Shown here piece by piece: positions 25,369 to 35,499 of a stretch of DNA of 64,000 bases (the stretch's first letter is position 1; each line of letters starts with the position of its first letter). A program made the translations under genes and the position numbers. The notes under the pieces are model-generated. The model worked only from the letters and a program-made list of their open reading frames with translations. It made no database searches and was not told the DNA's origin. Source of the stretch: Paracoccus alcaliphilus (GTDB taxonomy: Bacteria; Pseudomonadota; Alphaproteobacteria; Rhodobacterales; Rhodobacteraceae); assembly GCF_028553725.1 (NCBI RefSeq), contig NZ_CP067126.1:186001-250000 (forward strand), in the 5' to 3' direction.

Positions 25369-27563
25369 TGCGCCCGATCGAGATCGACCCGCGCTTTCGC
25401 CAGATGGGGCAGGGCGCGCGTCGCCGTCGCCAGCGGGTCGCCGCGATCCGCTGGGGGGCGGGGCTGTCAGTGCTGTCGGTCTCGGTGGCGCTTGGCGGGT
25501 GGCTGTGGCGGCCCGATCTGTCGTTCTGGCGCGGCGGCGATCTGGATGAGGGGCTGGTGCAGGTCGAAAGCCAGTTCGACATCGCCCCGGCGGTGCGGGC
25601 CGATACCTTCACCGATATTCCGGGCGATCCGCTGATCATCGCCGCCCCCGACGATTCCGGCCCACGCGACAGCCGCGATCTTCCCGCCCCGGCCGAACTG
25701 GCCGGGCGCATCGCCGGGGGGCGGTCCGTGACCATGCTGGACAGCCGGTTGATGCAGCCGAACCGGCGGCTGGTGGCCATGCTGCCCTCGACGCGCGAGG
25801 AATTCGCCATGTTCCGCGCCGAACGCAGCAGCGTGCGGCTGATGGATGCCTCGTTCCAGTCCCAGACGACGGGGTTGGAGGTGCCCGCCGATCAGCGCGC
25901 CTCCAGCGGCGTGGCCTTTCTGCGTGACGCGCGGATGCGCCCGGCGCTGTGGCGCGACCTGATCCTTGAAACCACGCGCGAGGTCGGGCTGGCGGAACTG
26001 CTGGGCGATAACGGTTTCTCGGGGCCCGAAGCCGAACGTCTGGCCGCGCGGATCGAAAGCCAGATCGGCGTTGCGCCCGATCTGGCCGCGCGTTCGGTTC
26101 TGGCGCTGCGCTATCGCCTGCGAGGTGAGGCGCGTGAAATCATCCAGCTGTCGCTTTATGGTCCCGAAGGCTATGTCGGGTCGCTGGCGATGAACCCGGC
26201 GGGGCAACTGGTCACCTCGGCCGATGCCTGGGCCGATCAGCCGCTGCTGGACGATCTGCTGGCGCGGCAGGGTGACGAGGGCGCGGGGCGGCAACGGCTG
26301 CTGGATCTGATCTATTCGGCGGGCCTGCGCAATGACGTGCCGCCCGAACTGATCGGCGAGGCGCTGGCGATGATGTCCAAGGTCTATGACCTTGACAGCC
26401 ATGCCGAAGATTCCGACCGCCTGACGCTGGTTTATGCGCCGGGCACGGGACCGGCCAGCCCCGGCACGATCCTGTTCATCGGCATCAGCGGCGCAGGCGG
26501 GGACCGGCCCTGCTATGTCGTGCCTGCGGAGGGCGGTGAGGGCTTCGAGTGCTACGCCCCTTCGGCCCGGGTGCAGCAGCGTGACCGCGCCGCGCAGCTG
26601 GTGCCGCCGGTCGCGGGCGTGCTGTCGCGTCGTTTCGTGCCGCCCGCCGATGGCGCAGAGGAAGGTCGCGGGCAGGTCGTCTGGTCGGCCCCCGATGGCA
26701 GCCCGGTCATGGCCGCAGGCAGCGGGCGGATCACCGCGCGCACCGTCGATGAGAGCGGCGCGACGCTGGAGATCACGCATGAGGGCGGCATGGTCAGCCG
26801 CTATGCCGGGCTGGCGGGGCTGTCGGCCTCGGCGGCGGTGGATGCGCAGATTTCTGGCGGCACGGTGATCGGCACCATCGGACGCACGCCGGGCCAGTCC
26901 GAGCCGGGGCTGGTCTTTCAGCTGCTGTCCGATGGTGTGCCGGTCGATCCGATGCCATATCTGAGCGGCGCGGGCGAGGTTCTGGCCTCGGACGCGATCG
27001 AGCTTCTGATCGGGCGCATCATCACCGTCGAAAGCGCGGGCAATGCGGCGGCGCGCAATCCGCTGTCCTCGGCGACGGGGCTGGGGCAGTTCATCGAATC
27101 GACATGGCTGCGGATGATGCAAAGCTATCGCCCCGACATGGCGCGCAACCTGTCGCGCCGCGAATTGCTGGATCTGCGGCTGGACCCGGACCTGTCGCGG
27201 CTGATGGTCCGGCATCTGGCGCAGGAAAACGAGGCCTATCTGCGCGCGGCCGGTCACGCGATCACGCCGGGGCGGCTGTATCTGGCGCATTTTCTGGGAC
27301 CGGCGGGGGCAGATCAGGCGCTGCGGGCCGATCCTGGGACCTCGGTCGGGCAGGTGATGGGGCCGGCGGTCGTGTCGGCCAACCCGTTCCTGCGCGGCTG
27401 GCGCATTGCCGATCTGCATGCCTGGGCGGATCGCAAGATGGCCGGGGCGGGGGCCGGTCATGTGGCAGCGGTGGTCGCACCGCCGGTCTCGGCTGAAATC
27501 CGCGCCTATGTCAGCGCCATGGACCGTTTGCGGCAGGCAGGGGGGACACAGACCGAGATGTGA
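25368..27563 (+). CDS. Membrane-anchored LytM-like / lytic transglycosylase fusion protein
   Basis: A 731-residue protein with one N-terminal membrane helix (about 28-47), a long unassigned region, a LytM (M23)-like domain (about 411-530, VPPVAGVLSRRF onward) and a C-terminal lysozyme-like transglycosylase domain (about 540-690). In the M23 part the zinc motif is degraded: the usual YAHL is YAGL and HLHFEV has become LVFQLL, so it is probably not a peptidase. The transglycosylase part keeps the catalytic Glu, E555, in ITVESAGNAAARNP and SATGLGQFIESTW. It should cut or remodel peptidoglycan from the inner membrane side, possibly to let an envelope machine through. Confidence 0.75.
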   Translation: MRPIEIDPRFRQMGQGARRRRQRVAAIRWGAGLSVLSVSVALGGWLWRPDLSFWRGGDLDEGLVQVESQFDIAPAVRADTFTDIPGDPLIIAAPDDSGPRDSRDLPAPAELAGRIAGGRSVTMLDSRLMQPNRRLVAMLPSTREEFAMFRAERSSVRLMDASFQSQTTGLEVPADQRASSGVAFLRDARMRPALWRDLILETTREVGLAELLGDNGFSGPEAERLAARIESQIGVAPDLAARSVLALRYRLRGEAREIIQLSLYGPEGYVGSLAMNPAGQLVTSADAWADQPLLDDLLARQGDEGAGRQRLLDLIYSAGLRNDVPPELIGEALAMMSKVYDLDSHAEDSDRLTLVYAPGTGPASPGTILFIGISGAGGDRPCYVVPAEGGEGFECYAPSARVQQRDRAAQLVPPVAGVLSRRFVPPADGAEEGRGQVVWSAPDGSPVMAAGSGRITARTVDESGATLEITHEGGMVSRYAGLAGLSASAAVDAQISGGTVIGTIGRTPGQSEPGLVFQLLSDGVPVDPMPYLSGAGEVLASDAIELLIGRIITVESAGNAAARNPLSSATGLGQFIESTWLRMMQSYRPDMARNLSRRELLDLRLDPDLSRLMVRHLAQENEAYLRAAGHAITPGRLYLAHFLGPAGADQALRADPGTSVGQVMGPAVVSANPFLRGWRIADLHAWADRKMAGAGAGHVAAVVAPPVSAEIRAYVSAMDRLRQAGGTQTEM

Positions 27564-27672
27564 CGGTTTCGAGACGGTACAGAAAGCTTGTTTTGACCGC
27601 AAACGTCGCGTTATCCAGTATATGGCGGATTCCCTGCCCGGCCTGGCCGCTCCGATTTAGAGAAGATATTTC

Positions 27673-30600
27673 ATGATGACCGAGATTTCGCACCGCTCCA
27701 TTCGTGTTGCCAGCCGCGCCCGGTTGCTGCTCTCTACCGCGCTGATCGGATTGGCACCGCTGATATTCATGCCCGACGGGGCCAATGCGCAGCAAGCCTG
27801 GCTGGACAACAATCCAGACGGCGGAGATCCGATCAGCGGCACATGGTCGGCTGACAGCGAGATCTGGGAACCTCGCTGGGTGTGGCAGCCGCGCGTTCTG
27901 ACTGCGGGCACGACAGGTATCCTGCACCATTCCGATCCCGAGGCGGCAATCGAACTGACCATTGATGGGCTGGTCCAGGCCGATGCGCTGCGCCTTGAAT
28001 CCGGCGATTACACGCTGAGCGGCGGCGAGATCAATTCCTTCGGCGGCGAGCTGACATTTGACATCGCGGCAGAGCGCACCCTGACCGTCAGTTCGATCCT
28101 GCGTCGATATATCCGGATCACCGGCGAGGGGACGCTGCATTACTTGTCCGAGGAGCCCGGGACGAACGGTCTTTATATCGGCGATGGTGCGACCTTGATC
28201 AGCGAGGGCCTGACCCGGCAATTGATGGAGGTCGATGGCACCGCGCTGTTGAGCGGTACCCATGAGGGCGGGGTGAATATCAGTGAAACTGGCGAGGTTC
28301 GCGGCGTCAGCGAGATCAATGGTCGGGTTGAGAATGACGGAATCGCCGAACTTGGCGGTTCGACGGGCGAAATTGAAAACCGTGGTACGCTGGACGTTGA
28401 TGGCGAACTGGCGGCGTCGCGGATCTGGAACCGTGAAGACGCACAGCTTGCGGTCGCGGCTGGTGAACGGTTGCAGTCGGAACTCTGGGTTCACAATTTC
28501 GGGGATATGTCGATTGCGGGCGAACTGGCGGTTGTTCAGGAAGGTCGCGGGTTGCGCAACTACAGTGGCGGGGTGCTGGCGCTGGATGGGGCATCGCTGT
28601 CGGGTGACCTGATTAATAATGAAGGCGGTAATATCGAGCTGCGGGATGCGGTGGAGGTGAATGGTTCCGTCACCAACCGCGGCAGACTGGAAGTTCAGGG
28701 CGATACAGCCAACAGTCTGGAGGCCGTCGACGGCACCGTGACCCATAGCGGCGAGATCGTTTTGACCGGCGCGGGCCGCTTCAGCATCCTTGCTCGCGAA
28801 ATCGTATTGCAGGGCGATGCCAGGATCGATGGCAGCGTGATCGATCTGATCGGCGATATCTTCAATCAAGCGACGCTGCTCTATTCCGGCACGACGACGT
28901 TGGCAGGCAATCTGGTGAATAGGGGCCTTGGTCTGGCGACGATTGCCGGCACGCTGGACGCGAACGGGACCGAGGTGATGAACCGCGGCACCATGATCAT
29001 TGCCGCCGAAACCGAGGATGATGCCGGTACCGTGCCCGGCGGACGGCTGGAGAATGTCACCACGCTGGTCAGCCGCGATCATCTGTCCATCGGTCGCGGC
29101 GGCTCGGTTCAGGCCGACCTGCTGTCCAATCGCGCGGAAGGCGAGGTGCATATCGCGGGCAGCCTGACCGGCGATCTGGAAAACTATAGTCAGGCCAGCG
29201 TCACGCTGGATGAGGGGCAGATTTCCGGCGATGTCAGCAACAGCGGGTTGCTGGCGGGCAGCGGCGCGATCGGGGGCGACGTCACCAACCGGGGCACGCT
29301 GCGCGTCGATGATCTGCTGACGGTCGGCGGTCTGGGCAATACCGGTCAGGTCGAGATCGGCGGCGACGACACTCTGCGCTCGGCCAGCGATATCTCCAAT
29401 GACGGCACCATCTCGCTGTCGGGGCTGCTGGAGATCACCTCTGTCGATGCCCTGCTGACCAATAATGGCGGCGGGCGGATCGCGCTGGATGGCGGCCGGA
29501 TCGAGGCCGGGCTGAACAACGAGGCCGATGCGCGGCTGGAGGTTTCGGGCACGGCCAGCATCGCCGGAAACCTTGAGAACCGCGGCATCATCGACAAGAG
29601 CAATGGCGCGGCCAGTCTGACCGTCGAGGGCGGCGCCTTCCACAACTGGGGCCGGGTCACCGGGTCCGGTGCGGGACGGCTGGCGATCCATTCGGCCCAG
29701 ATCATTCTGGAAAGCGGCTCTTACGTCGATGGCGGCCATGTCGATCTGATCGGCGAGGTGCTGAATGGCGGAGAGCTTGATTTCAGCAGCGACACCGAAC
29801 TGAATGGCGATCTGGCCAATGCCGAAAGCGGACTGGCGCGGGTGCGGGCCAATGTCGATGCGGCGGGGTTCGACGTCAGCAATGCCGGAACCTTCATCGT
29901 GCAAAGCGAGGGCAACGGCAATCTGTTCAATGTCGGCACGCTGACCAACAGCCATGTTTTCACCATCGAGAATGACGGCTCGGTTCAGGCGGATGCGGCG
30001 ATCAACGAAGCCGGGGCGTTGCTGACCATCGCCGGGGCGCTGGATGCGCCGCTGACCAACCGCGCCGATGGCTCGGTGCTGCTGGAGGGTGGGCAGATCA
30101 CCGGGGCGCTGACCAATGCGGGTACGCTGAGCGGCTCGGGGCAGTTGACCGGCGATCTGCTGAATGACGGCACCGCCAGCCTTGCAGGCGCGGTCAGCGG
30201 CGCGGTGACCAATAATGGCAGCCTGCGGACCGAGGGCGATCTGTCCGCAGGTTCGGTGCAGAACAGCGGCAGCCTGCGGGTGGCGAACGGGCACCGGCTG
30301 AGTTCGGGCTCGACCGTGGGCAATGACGGCTCGATGATCGTGGCGGGGCAGGTGAATGCGGGTGTGGCGAACGGGGCCGGTGCCGATCTGACCCTGAACA
30401 CTGGCAGGATCACCGGCGCGGTCACCAATGACGGGCAGTTGACGGGCAACGGCCAGATCGGTGGGGCGCTGACGAATAACGGCACCGCCAATATCTCGGG
30501 CAGCGCGGGCGCGGTCAGCAATACGGGCGGGCTGTCCACCTCGGGCGATCTGACCGTCAGCCAGCTGACGAATGACGGGCAGGCGACGGTCGGCGCGGGG

Positions 30601-33600
30601 CATCAGTTGACGGCGGCCGGGGGCGTGACGAACAACCAGGCGCTGACGCTGAATGGCAATCTGCAAGGCGATCTGCGCAACAGCGCAGATGCGACGACGA
30701 CGCTTGGACCCCGCAGCGGCATCTCGGGCGATGTGGTCAATGACGGCACGATCAGCGGTCGCGCCACCATCGGCGGGGCGCTGGACAACAACGGTCAGGC
30801 GACCCTTGGCGGATCGGTGGGCGCGGTGGACAATGCCGGCGCGCTGACGATGGATGGCAGGCTGGACGTGGCCAGCCTGAACAACAGCGGCGAGACCGGC
30901 ATCGGCGCCGATGACCAGCTGCGCAGTCAGGGCGACATCCGCAACAGCGGCACCATCGCGCTGGATGGCAGGCTGGAGGTCACCGGCGAGGGCAGCGATA
31001 TCCGCAACCTTGACGGCGGCACCATCCGCATGGATGGCGCGACGGTCATCGGCGATGTGGTGAATGCCTCGGGCGCGCTGATCGACATCGTTTCCAGCTC
31101 GCTGGTGCAGGGTGATCTGACCAACCGTGGCGATATCGACATGAGCGCGGCCAGCGACGATGTGCGGCTGCATGTCGATGGCGGCACCTTCACCAACAGC
31201 GGCGCGGTCACCGCCAGCGGCGGCGGGCAGCTGACCATCGAGGCCGATGTGATCGCGCTTGAGGAAGGCTCGGACGTGGATGGCGGGCAGGTCGAACTGA
31301 TCGGGGCCGTCACCAACGAGGGCAACCTGCGCTTTGCCGAGGATGCGACCCTGACCGGCACCCTGCGCAATGGCGACAACGGGAATGTCCGGGTCACCGC
31401 CGATCTGGATGCGGCGGGCAACAATATCGGCAACAGCGGCACCTTGATCGTGGACAGCGTTGACGGCAGCACCGGAAATATCGCGGATATCGGCAACCTC
31501 AGCAATTCGGGCGTGTTGCGGATCGCCGCCGGCAGCAGCGTCGGTGCCGGGGATACGCAGAACCTCGACGGCGGTCAGATGCGGATCGCCGGGACGCTGG
31601 AATCGGGTCTGGACAATGCGGCGGGCGGGCAGGTTCAACTGGTCGATGGCCGGATCGGTGGCGATGTCGCGAATGCGGGTCGCTTGACCGGCAGCGGTGA
31701 TATCGACGGATCGCTGGACAACCGCGGCGTGGTGAATCTGACCGGCACGGTCGGCGATGTGGATAACAGCGGCACGGCCACGCTGAACGGGCGGATGGGC
31801 GATGTTGCCAACAGCGGCACCGCCATGCTGGCAGGGCAGGCGGGGCACGTCACCAGCAGCGGCACGCTGACGACCGGTGGGGCGCTGAACGTGACCGGGC
31901 TGACCAATGACGGCACGCTGGCGGTGGCCGATGGGCATCGTCTGACCTCGGACAGCCGGGTCAGCAACAATCAGCACATGACCGTCGATGGCATTCTGGA
32001 TGCCGGTCTGGTGACGGTGGGCGAGTTGGACGGCAGCGGTCAGATCACCGGCAATGTCAGCAACAGCGGTCAGATGGACTGGGGCGGCAGCATCGGCGGC
32101 AATCTGGGCAATCTCGGCTCGGTCCGCACGACGGGCGACGTGGCCATCGCGGGCGCGGTCGATAACGGCCGGGATGGCGGGGGGGCCAGCCTCAATGTGC
32201 AGGAAGGCCACCGGCTGAGCGCCGATGGCGGCGTCACCAACCGCCGCGATGCCTCGCTGGTGGTTGATGGCACGCTGGCGGGCGATGTGCTGAACCGCGG
32301 CAGTTACCAGCAGACCGGCACGCTGGATGGCTCGCTGACCACCCGTGGCAGCGCGACGCTTGGCGGGCAGATCAGTGGCGACGTGGATTATGTCGCGGGC
32401 GATCTGGTGCTGCGCGACGGGCTAGCCATCGGCGGCGATTTCACCCTTGGCCGGAATATCGACATCGCAGCGGGGCAGAGCCTGTCCGCCGGGCGCATGA
32501 TCGTCAGCGATGACGTGACCCTCGGCTTTGCCGGAACGCTGGACGGGGCGCTGCGCAACAACGGCACGATGCGCGCCACCGGCAATGCGGTGGTCAGCGG
32601 CCAGATGCACAATGCGGGCCATGTCGATCTGACCACGGACCGGCAGGTGGGCACGGTGTTGCAGGTCGGCGGGTTGCAGGGCAATGGCAGCTATGCGCTG
32701 GATGTCGATCTGGCCGAGATGACCAGCGACAGCATCGTCGTTCGCGGCGGGGCGGCGCAAGGCAATCACCACTTCACCATGAACAACCTGTCGGCGCAGA
32801 TCACCGCGCAGCCGGGTCTGATCACGACCCTGCTGGATGTCGATGAGACGCAGGGCGCGGCCAATGATTTCAGCTTCAGCTATGACGAGGTCGGCTTCAG
32901 CTCCGAGCGGGTGATCTTCTGGGTGGACCAGACCGCCGCGAATGGCGATCTGGCGCTGCACAGCGGGGTCAATCCGGGTCTGGGCGCGCTGTTCGGCAAC
33001 GTTACCCTGACGCAATCGCTGATCGGCTCGGTCATCAACCGACCCACCAGCCCCTTCGTCACCGGACTGGCCTATGAGGACAGCGAAAGGCCCTGCGGCC
33101 CCGGCGCTTGGGCGCGGGTGACGGGCGGTCATGCAACGGCAACCGGTGCCACCGATAACGGCGATGCCAGATTCGACAGCGAAATCCGCGCCGATTACTA
33201 TGGCATGCAGGTCGGCAGCGATCTGGCCTGTTTCGACGGGCGTTACGGCGGTTGGGACATGGCCCTTGGCGTGCTGGGCGGCGTCAACCAGGGCGACACT
33301 TATCAGCCGGTCTATGCCGTGAACGGCGCCACGGGCGAGACGCTGGACACGATCACCAGCGTCACCACCGCCGATTTCACCCAAGTCTATGGCGGCGTCT
33401 ATGCCACCGCGACCCGCGGACGGTTTCAGGCGGATCTGCAATACCGCTATGAGAACACCGATTTCACCATCAGCAACCGGGCGGTGGTCGGCACCGGGCT
33501 GGGGCTGGACGATGTCGATTTCTCCAGCCGGGCGCATACGCTCAGCGGCTCGGTCTCTTATGCGATGCCGCTGGGGGAACAGGGCTGGGCAGTGGTGCCG

Positions 33601-34026
33601 ACGGCGGGCTTTGCATGGTCGCGCATGTCAACCGACGCGATCGAGCTGGACAATGGCGACCGGCTGAGCCTTGAGGACAGCGACCGTCAGGTGGGCTTCG
33701 TCGGCGCGACACTGGCGCGGACCTATGTTCAGCCCGAGGACAATGCCGCGCTTTATGCCTTTGTGACCGGCACCTATTACAAGGATTTCGCCGATCCCAC
33801 CGTCTCGGTCTTTTCGCGCCGGGGAACCAATGCCGAGGACAGCCAGCGTCTGGTTTCCGACAATCTGGGTGCTTACGGAGAGATCAGCTTTGGTGCCAAT
33901 TACATCAAGGTTCTGAGTGCGACGGGCCGGGGCCGCCAGTTCTCGACCAGTGCGCGGATCGATGCGCGCTATGGCGACGGGCTGGACAGTGTCGGGGTGA
34001 CCGGGCAGATGCGCTGGCAATTCTGA
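27673..34026 (+). CDS. Giant repeat-rich autotransporter (type Va)
   Basis: A 2117-residue protein with an extended signal peptide (cleavage after GANA, about residue 39), a passenger of about 1770 residues and a C-terminal autotransporter barrel from about residue 1806 to the final Phe. The passenger is built of short NxGT-type beta-helix rungs (VTNDGQLTGNGQIGGALTNN is typical). On a larger scale it contains three copies of a super-repeat, recognisable by a [DE]-LIG-[DEA] block at 28844, 29743 and 31297. The barrel begins CGPGAWARVTGG and ends TGQMRWQF. It is cell-surface exposed and most likely an adhesin; no protease motif was seen. It sits between the envelope-motor genes and the T6SS-like genes. 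Confidence 0.88.
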   Translation: MMTEISHRSIRVASRARLLLSTALIGLAPLIFMPDGANAQQAWLDNNPDGGDPISGTWSADSEIWEPRWVWQPRVLTAGTTGILHHSDPEAAIELTIDGLVQADALRLESGDYTLSGGEINSFGGELTFDIAAERTLTVSSILRRYIRITGEGTLHYLSEEPGTNGLYIGDGATLISEGLTRQLMEVDGTALLSGTHEGGVNISETGEVRGVSEINGRVENDGIAELGGSTGEIENRGTLDVDGELAASRIWNREDAQLAVAAGERLQSELWVHNFGDMSIAGELAVVQEGRGLRNYSGGVLALDGASLSGDLINNEGGNIELRDAVEVNGSVTNRGRLEVQGDTANSLEAVDGTVTHSGEIVLTGAGRFSILAREIVLQGDARIDGSVIDLIGDIFNQATLLYSGTTTLAGNLVNRGLGLATIAGTLDANGTEVMNRGTMIIAAETEDDAGTVPGGRLENVTTLVSRDHLSIGRGGSVQADLLSNRAEGEVHIAGSLTGDLENYSQASVTLDEGQISGDVSNSGLLAGSGAIGGDVTNRGTLRVDDLLTVGGLGNTGQVEIGGDDTLRSASDISNDGTISLSGLLEITSVDALLTNNGGGRIALDGGRIEAGLNNEADARLEVSGTASIAGNLENRGIIDKSNGAASLTVEGGAFHNWGRVTGSGAGRLAIHSAQIILESGSYVDGGHVDLIGEVLNGGELDFSSDTELNGDLANAESGLARVRANVDAAGFDVSNAGTFIVQSEGNGNLFNVGTLTNSHVFTIENDGSVQADAAINEAGALLTIAGALDAPLTNRADGSVLLEGGQITGALTNAGTLSGSGQLTGDLLNDGTASLAGAVSGAVTNNGSLRTEGDLSAGSVQNSGSLRVANGHRLSSGSTVGNDGSMIVAGQVNAGVANGAGADLTLNTGRITGAVTNDGQLTGNGQIGGALTNNGTANISGSAGAVSNTGGLSTSGDLTVSQLTNDGQATVGAGHQLTAAGGVTNNQALTLNGNLQGDLRNSADATTTLGPRSGISGDVVNDGTISGRATIGGALDNNGQATLGGSVGAVDNAGALTMDGRLDVASLNNSGETGIGADDQLRSQGDIRNSGTIALDGRLEVTGEGSDIRNLDGGTIRMDGATVIGDVVNASGALIDIVSSSLVQGDLTNRGDIDMSAASDDVRLHVDGGTFTNSGAVTASGGGQLTIEADVIALEEGSDVDGGQVELIGAVTNEGNLRFAEDATLTGTLRNGDNGNVRVTADLDAAGNNIGNSGTLIVDSVDGSTGNIADIGNLSNSGVLRIAAGSSVGAGDTQNLDGGQMRIAGTLESGLDNAAGGQVQLVDGRIGGDVANAGRLTGSGDIDGSLDNRGVVNLTGTVGDVDNSGTATLNGRMGDVANSGTAMLAGQAGHVTSSGTLTTGGALNVTGLTNDGTLAVADGHRLTSDSRVSNNQHMTVDGILDAGLVTVGELDGSGQITGNVSNSGQMDWGGSIGGNLGNLGSVRTTGDVAIAGAVDNGRDGGGASLNVQEGHRLSADGGVTNRRDASLVVDGTLAGDVLNRGSYQQTGTLDGSLTTRGSATLGGQISGDVDYVAGDLVLRDGLAIGGDFTLGRNIDIAAGQSLSAGRMIVSDDVTLGFAGTLDGALRNNGTMRATGNAVVSGQMHNAGHVDLTTDRQVGTVLQVGGLQGNGSYALDVDLAEMTSDSIVVRGGAAQGNHHFTMNNLSAQITAQPGLITTLLDVDETQGAANDFSFSYDEVGFSSERVIFWVDQTAANGDLALHSGVNPGLGALFGNVTLTQSLIGSVINRPTSPFVTGLAYEDSERPCGPGAWARVTGGHATATGATDNGDARFDSEIRADYYGMQVGSDLACFDGRYGGWDMALGVLGGVNQGDTYQPVYAVNGATGETLDTITSVTTADFTQVYGGVYATATRGRFQADLQYRYENTDFTISNRAVVGTGLGLDDVDFSSRAHTLSGSVSYAMPLGEQGWAVVPTAGFAWSRMSTDAIELDNGDRLSLEDSDRQVGFVGATLARTYVQPEDNAALYAFVTGTYYKDFADPTVSVFSRRGTNAEDSQRLVSDNLGAYGEISFGANYIKVLSATGRGRQFSTSARIDARYGDGLDSVGVTGQMRWQF

Positions 34027-34164
34027 TTGGCTTCGCCGGGGTCATTGCTTACTGTGGCCGCTTGTCGGGGCCGGGCGAATTGCCGCCGGGGCCCTGACCT
34101 CAAGATTGCAAAGGGGCGCGCTTGCCCCACTATTGATTGAATGATTCAAGGAGCCTGACTCCGC

Positions 34165-35499
34165 ATGTCCTGGTTCAGCAAGGTCGCCTGGAAAGAGGGG
34201 TTGTTCATGCAGCCCCAGCATCTGCAACAGGCGGATCGCTATCACGAGCATCTGCTTCATGCCCGCACCCGCCTGATCACCCCTTACCCCTGGGGCGTGG
34301 GCGAACTGGCCATCGACCGCGATCAGGCGCAGCAGGGGATGCTGGCCTTGCGCGCCGTGTCGGGGATCATGCCCGACGGCACGCCCTTCGACGCGCCGGG
34401 GACCGGGCCCTTGCCGCTGGCGGTGCCGGTGCCCGATGATGCGGCGGGGCAATTCGTCTGGCTGACGCTGCCCGATACCTCGCCCAACATGCGCGACACC
34501 GCCCCCTATGAGGAAGAGGGCGCGACCACCCGCTGGGGCATCGTGACCGAGACTGTCAGCGATGTCAGCAGCGGGGTCCGCACCGAACAGGTGCTGGAAC
34601 TGGCGGTGCCGCGGCTGGAACTGGCGATCCGCAAGACGCCGCGCCCGGGTTATCAGAACCTGCGGCTGGCCCGCGTGACCGAGATCCGTGACGGCGTCGT
34701 CACACTAGACGAAACCTTCCCGCCGCCCTCGCTGGTGATCGGCGCGCATCCGCAGATCCTTGGCTATCTGACCCGCGTCATCGGCTGGATCGAGGCCCGG
34801 CTGGAAAGCCTTGCGCGCTATGCCACCGACCCCTCGGCCGGGGGTGGCTTGCAGGCCAGCGATTACCTGATGCTGATGGTGCTGAACCGCCATATCGGCG
34901 TGCTGCGTCATTTGTCGCGCACCTTCGCCATCCACCCCGAGGCGCTTTATCGCGATCTGGTCGCGCTGGCCGGGGAACTGGCGACATTCGATACCGGCAG
35001 CCGCCATGCGCCGGATTACCCGGCCTATGACCATGACGATCTGAAGGAATCCTTTTCGCAGATCGTGGCCGACATCCAGCGGCTGCTGTCGCGCGATGTG
35101 GGCCGGGCCATCCGTCTGCCGCTGCGCGAGGTGCGCCAGAACTCCTATCTGGCCGAAGTGCGCGACCGCAACCTGTTCCGCGAGGCCAGCTTCATCCTTG
35201 AAGTCGAAAGCGCCAAGCCGCTGACGCAGGTGCAAAGCCAGTTCCCCGAACTGTGTAAGGTCGGCCCCAATACGCGCATGTCCGAGATCGTCAACAACAA
35301 CCTGCCCGGCATCGCCTTGCAGCACCTGCCGAACCCGCCGCGCCAGATCCGGGTGCTGTCCTCGAATGTCTATTTCCGGCTGGAGAAGAACTCGCCGCTG
35401 TGGCGCGAGTTTTCCACCGCCCCGGCGATCGGGATGCATTTCGCCGGTGACTGGCCGCATCTGAAGATGGAACTGTGGGCCGTGCCCGAGAGGTCGTGA
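34165..35499 (+). CDS. tssK: T6SS baseplate-membrane adaptor TssK (ImpJ)
   Basis: A 444-residue TssK/ImpJ/VasE family protein. The diagnostic start is VAWKEGLFMQPQHLQQADRY; later blocks are ILGYLTRVIGWIEARLESLA and the C-terminal shoulder/head region SKVGPNT-like (LCKVGPNTRMSEIVNNNLPG, then LSSNVYFRLEKNSPLWREF). In T6SS it connects the baseplate to the TssL-TssM membrane complex. It is the first gene of a tightly overlapping operon (TGATG with tssL). Baseplate genes are not in the window. Confidence 0.92.
   Translation: MSWFSKVAWKEGLFMQPQHLQQADRYHEHLLHARTRLITPYPWGVGELAIDRDQAQQGMLALRAVSGIMPDGTPFDAPGTGPLPLAVPVPDDAAGQFVWLTLPDTSPNMRDTAPYEEEGATTRWGIVTETVSDVSSGVRTEQVLELAVPRLELAIRKTPRPGYQNLRLARVTEIRDGVVTLDETFPPPSLVIGAHPQILGYLTRVIGWIEARLESLARYATDPSAGGGLQASDYLMLMVLNRHIGVLRHLSRTFAIHPEALYRDLVALAGELATFDTGSRHAPDYPAYDHDDLKESFSQIVADIQRLLSRDVGRAIRLPLREVRQNSYLAEVRDRNLFREASFILEVESAKPLTQVQSQFPELCKVGPNTRMSEIVNNNLPGIALQHLPNPPRQIRVLSSNVYFRLEKNSPLWREFSTAPAIGMHFAGDWPHLKMELWAVPERS

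Noticed and set aside
27593-27621. TTGACC-N17-CAGTAT as a promoter for the autotransporter
   Set aside because: The -10 matches only three of six consensus bases; too weak to claim.
27511-32211. A 1566-codon open frame on the minus strand opposite the autotransporter
   Set aside because: It is the antisense of a low-complexity, GC-rich repeat gene. Its product is a monotonous His/Arg/Ala/Asp-rich sequence without any family pattern, whereas the plus strand has a signal peptide, beta-helix repeats and a barrel.
34110-34130. GGGGC...GCCCC as a terminator after the autotransporter
   Set aside because: Stem of only 5 bp and no following U-run.
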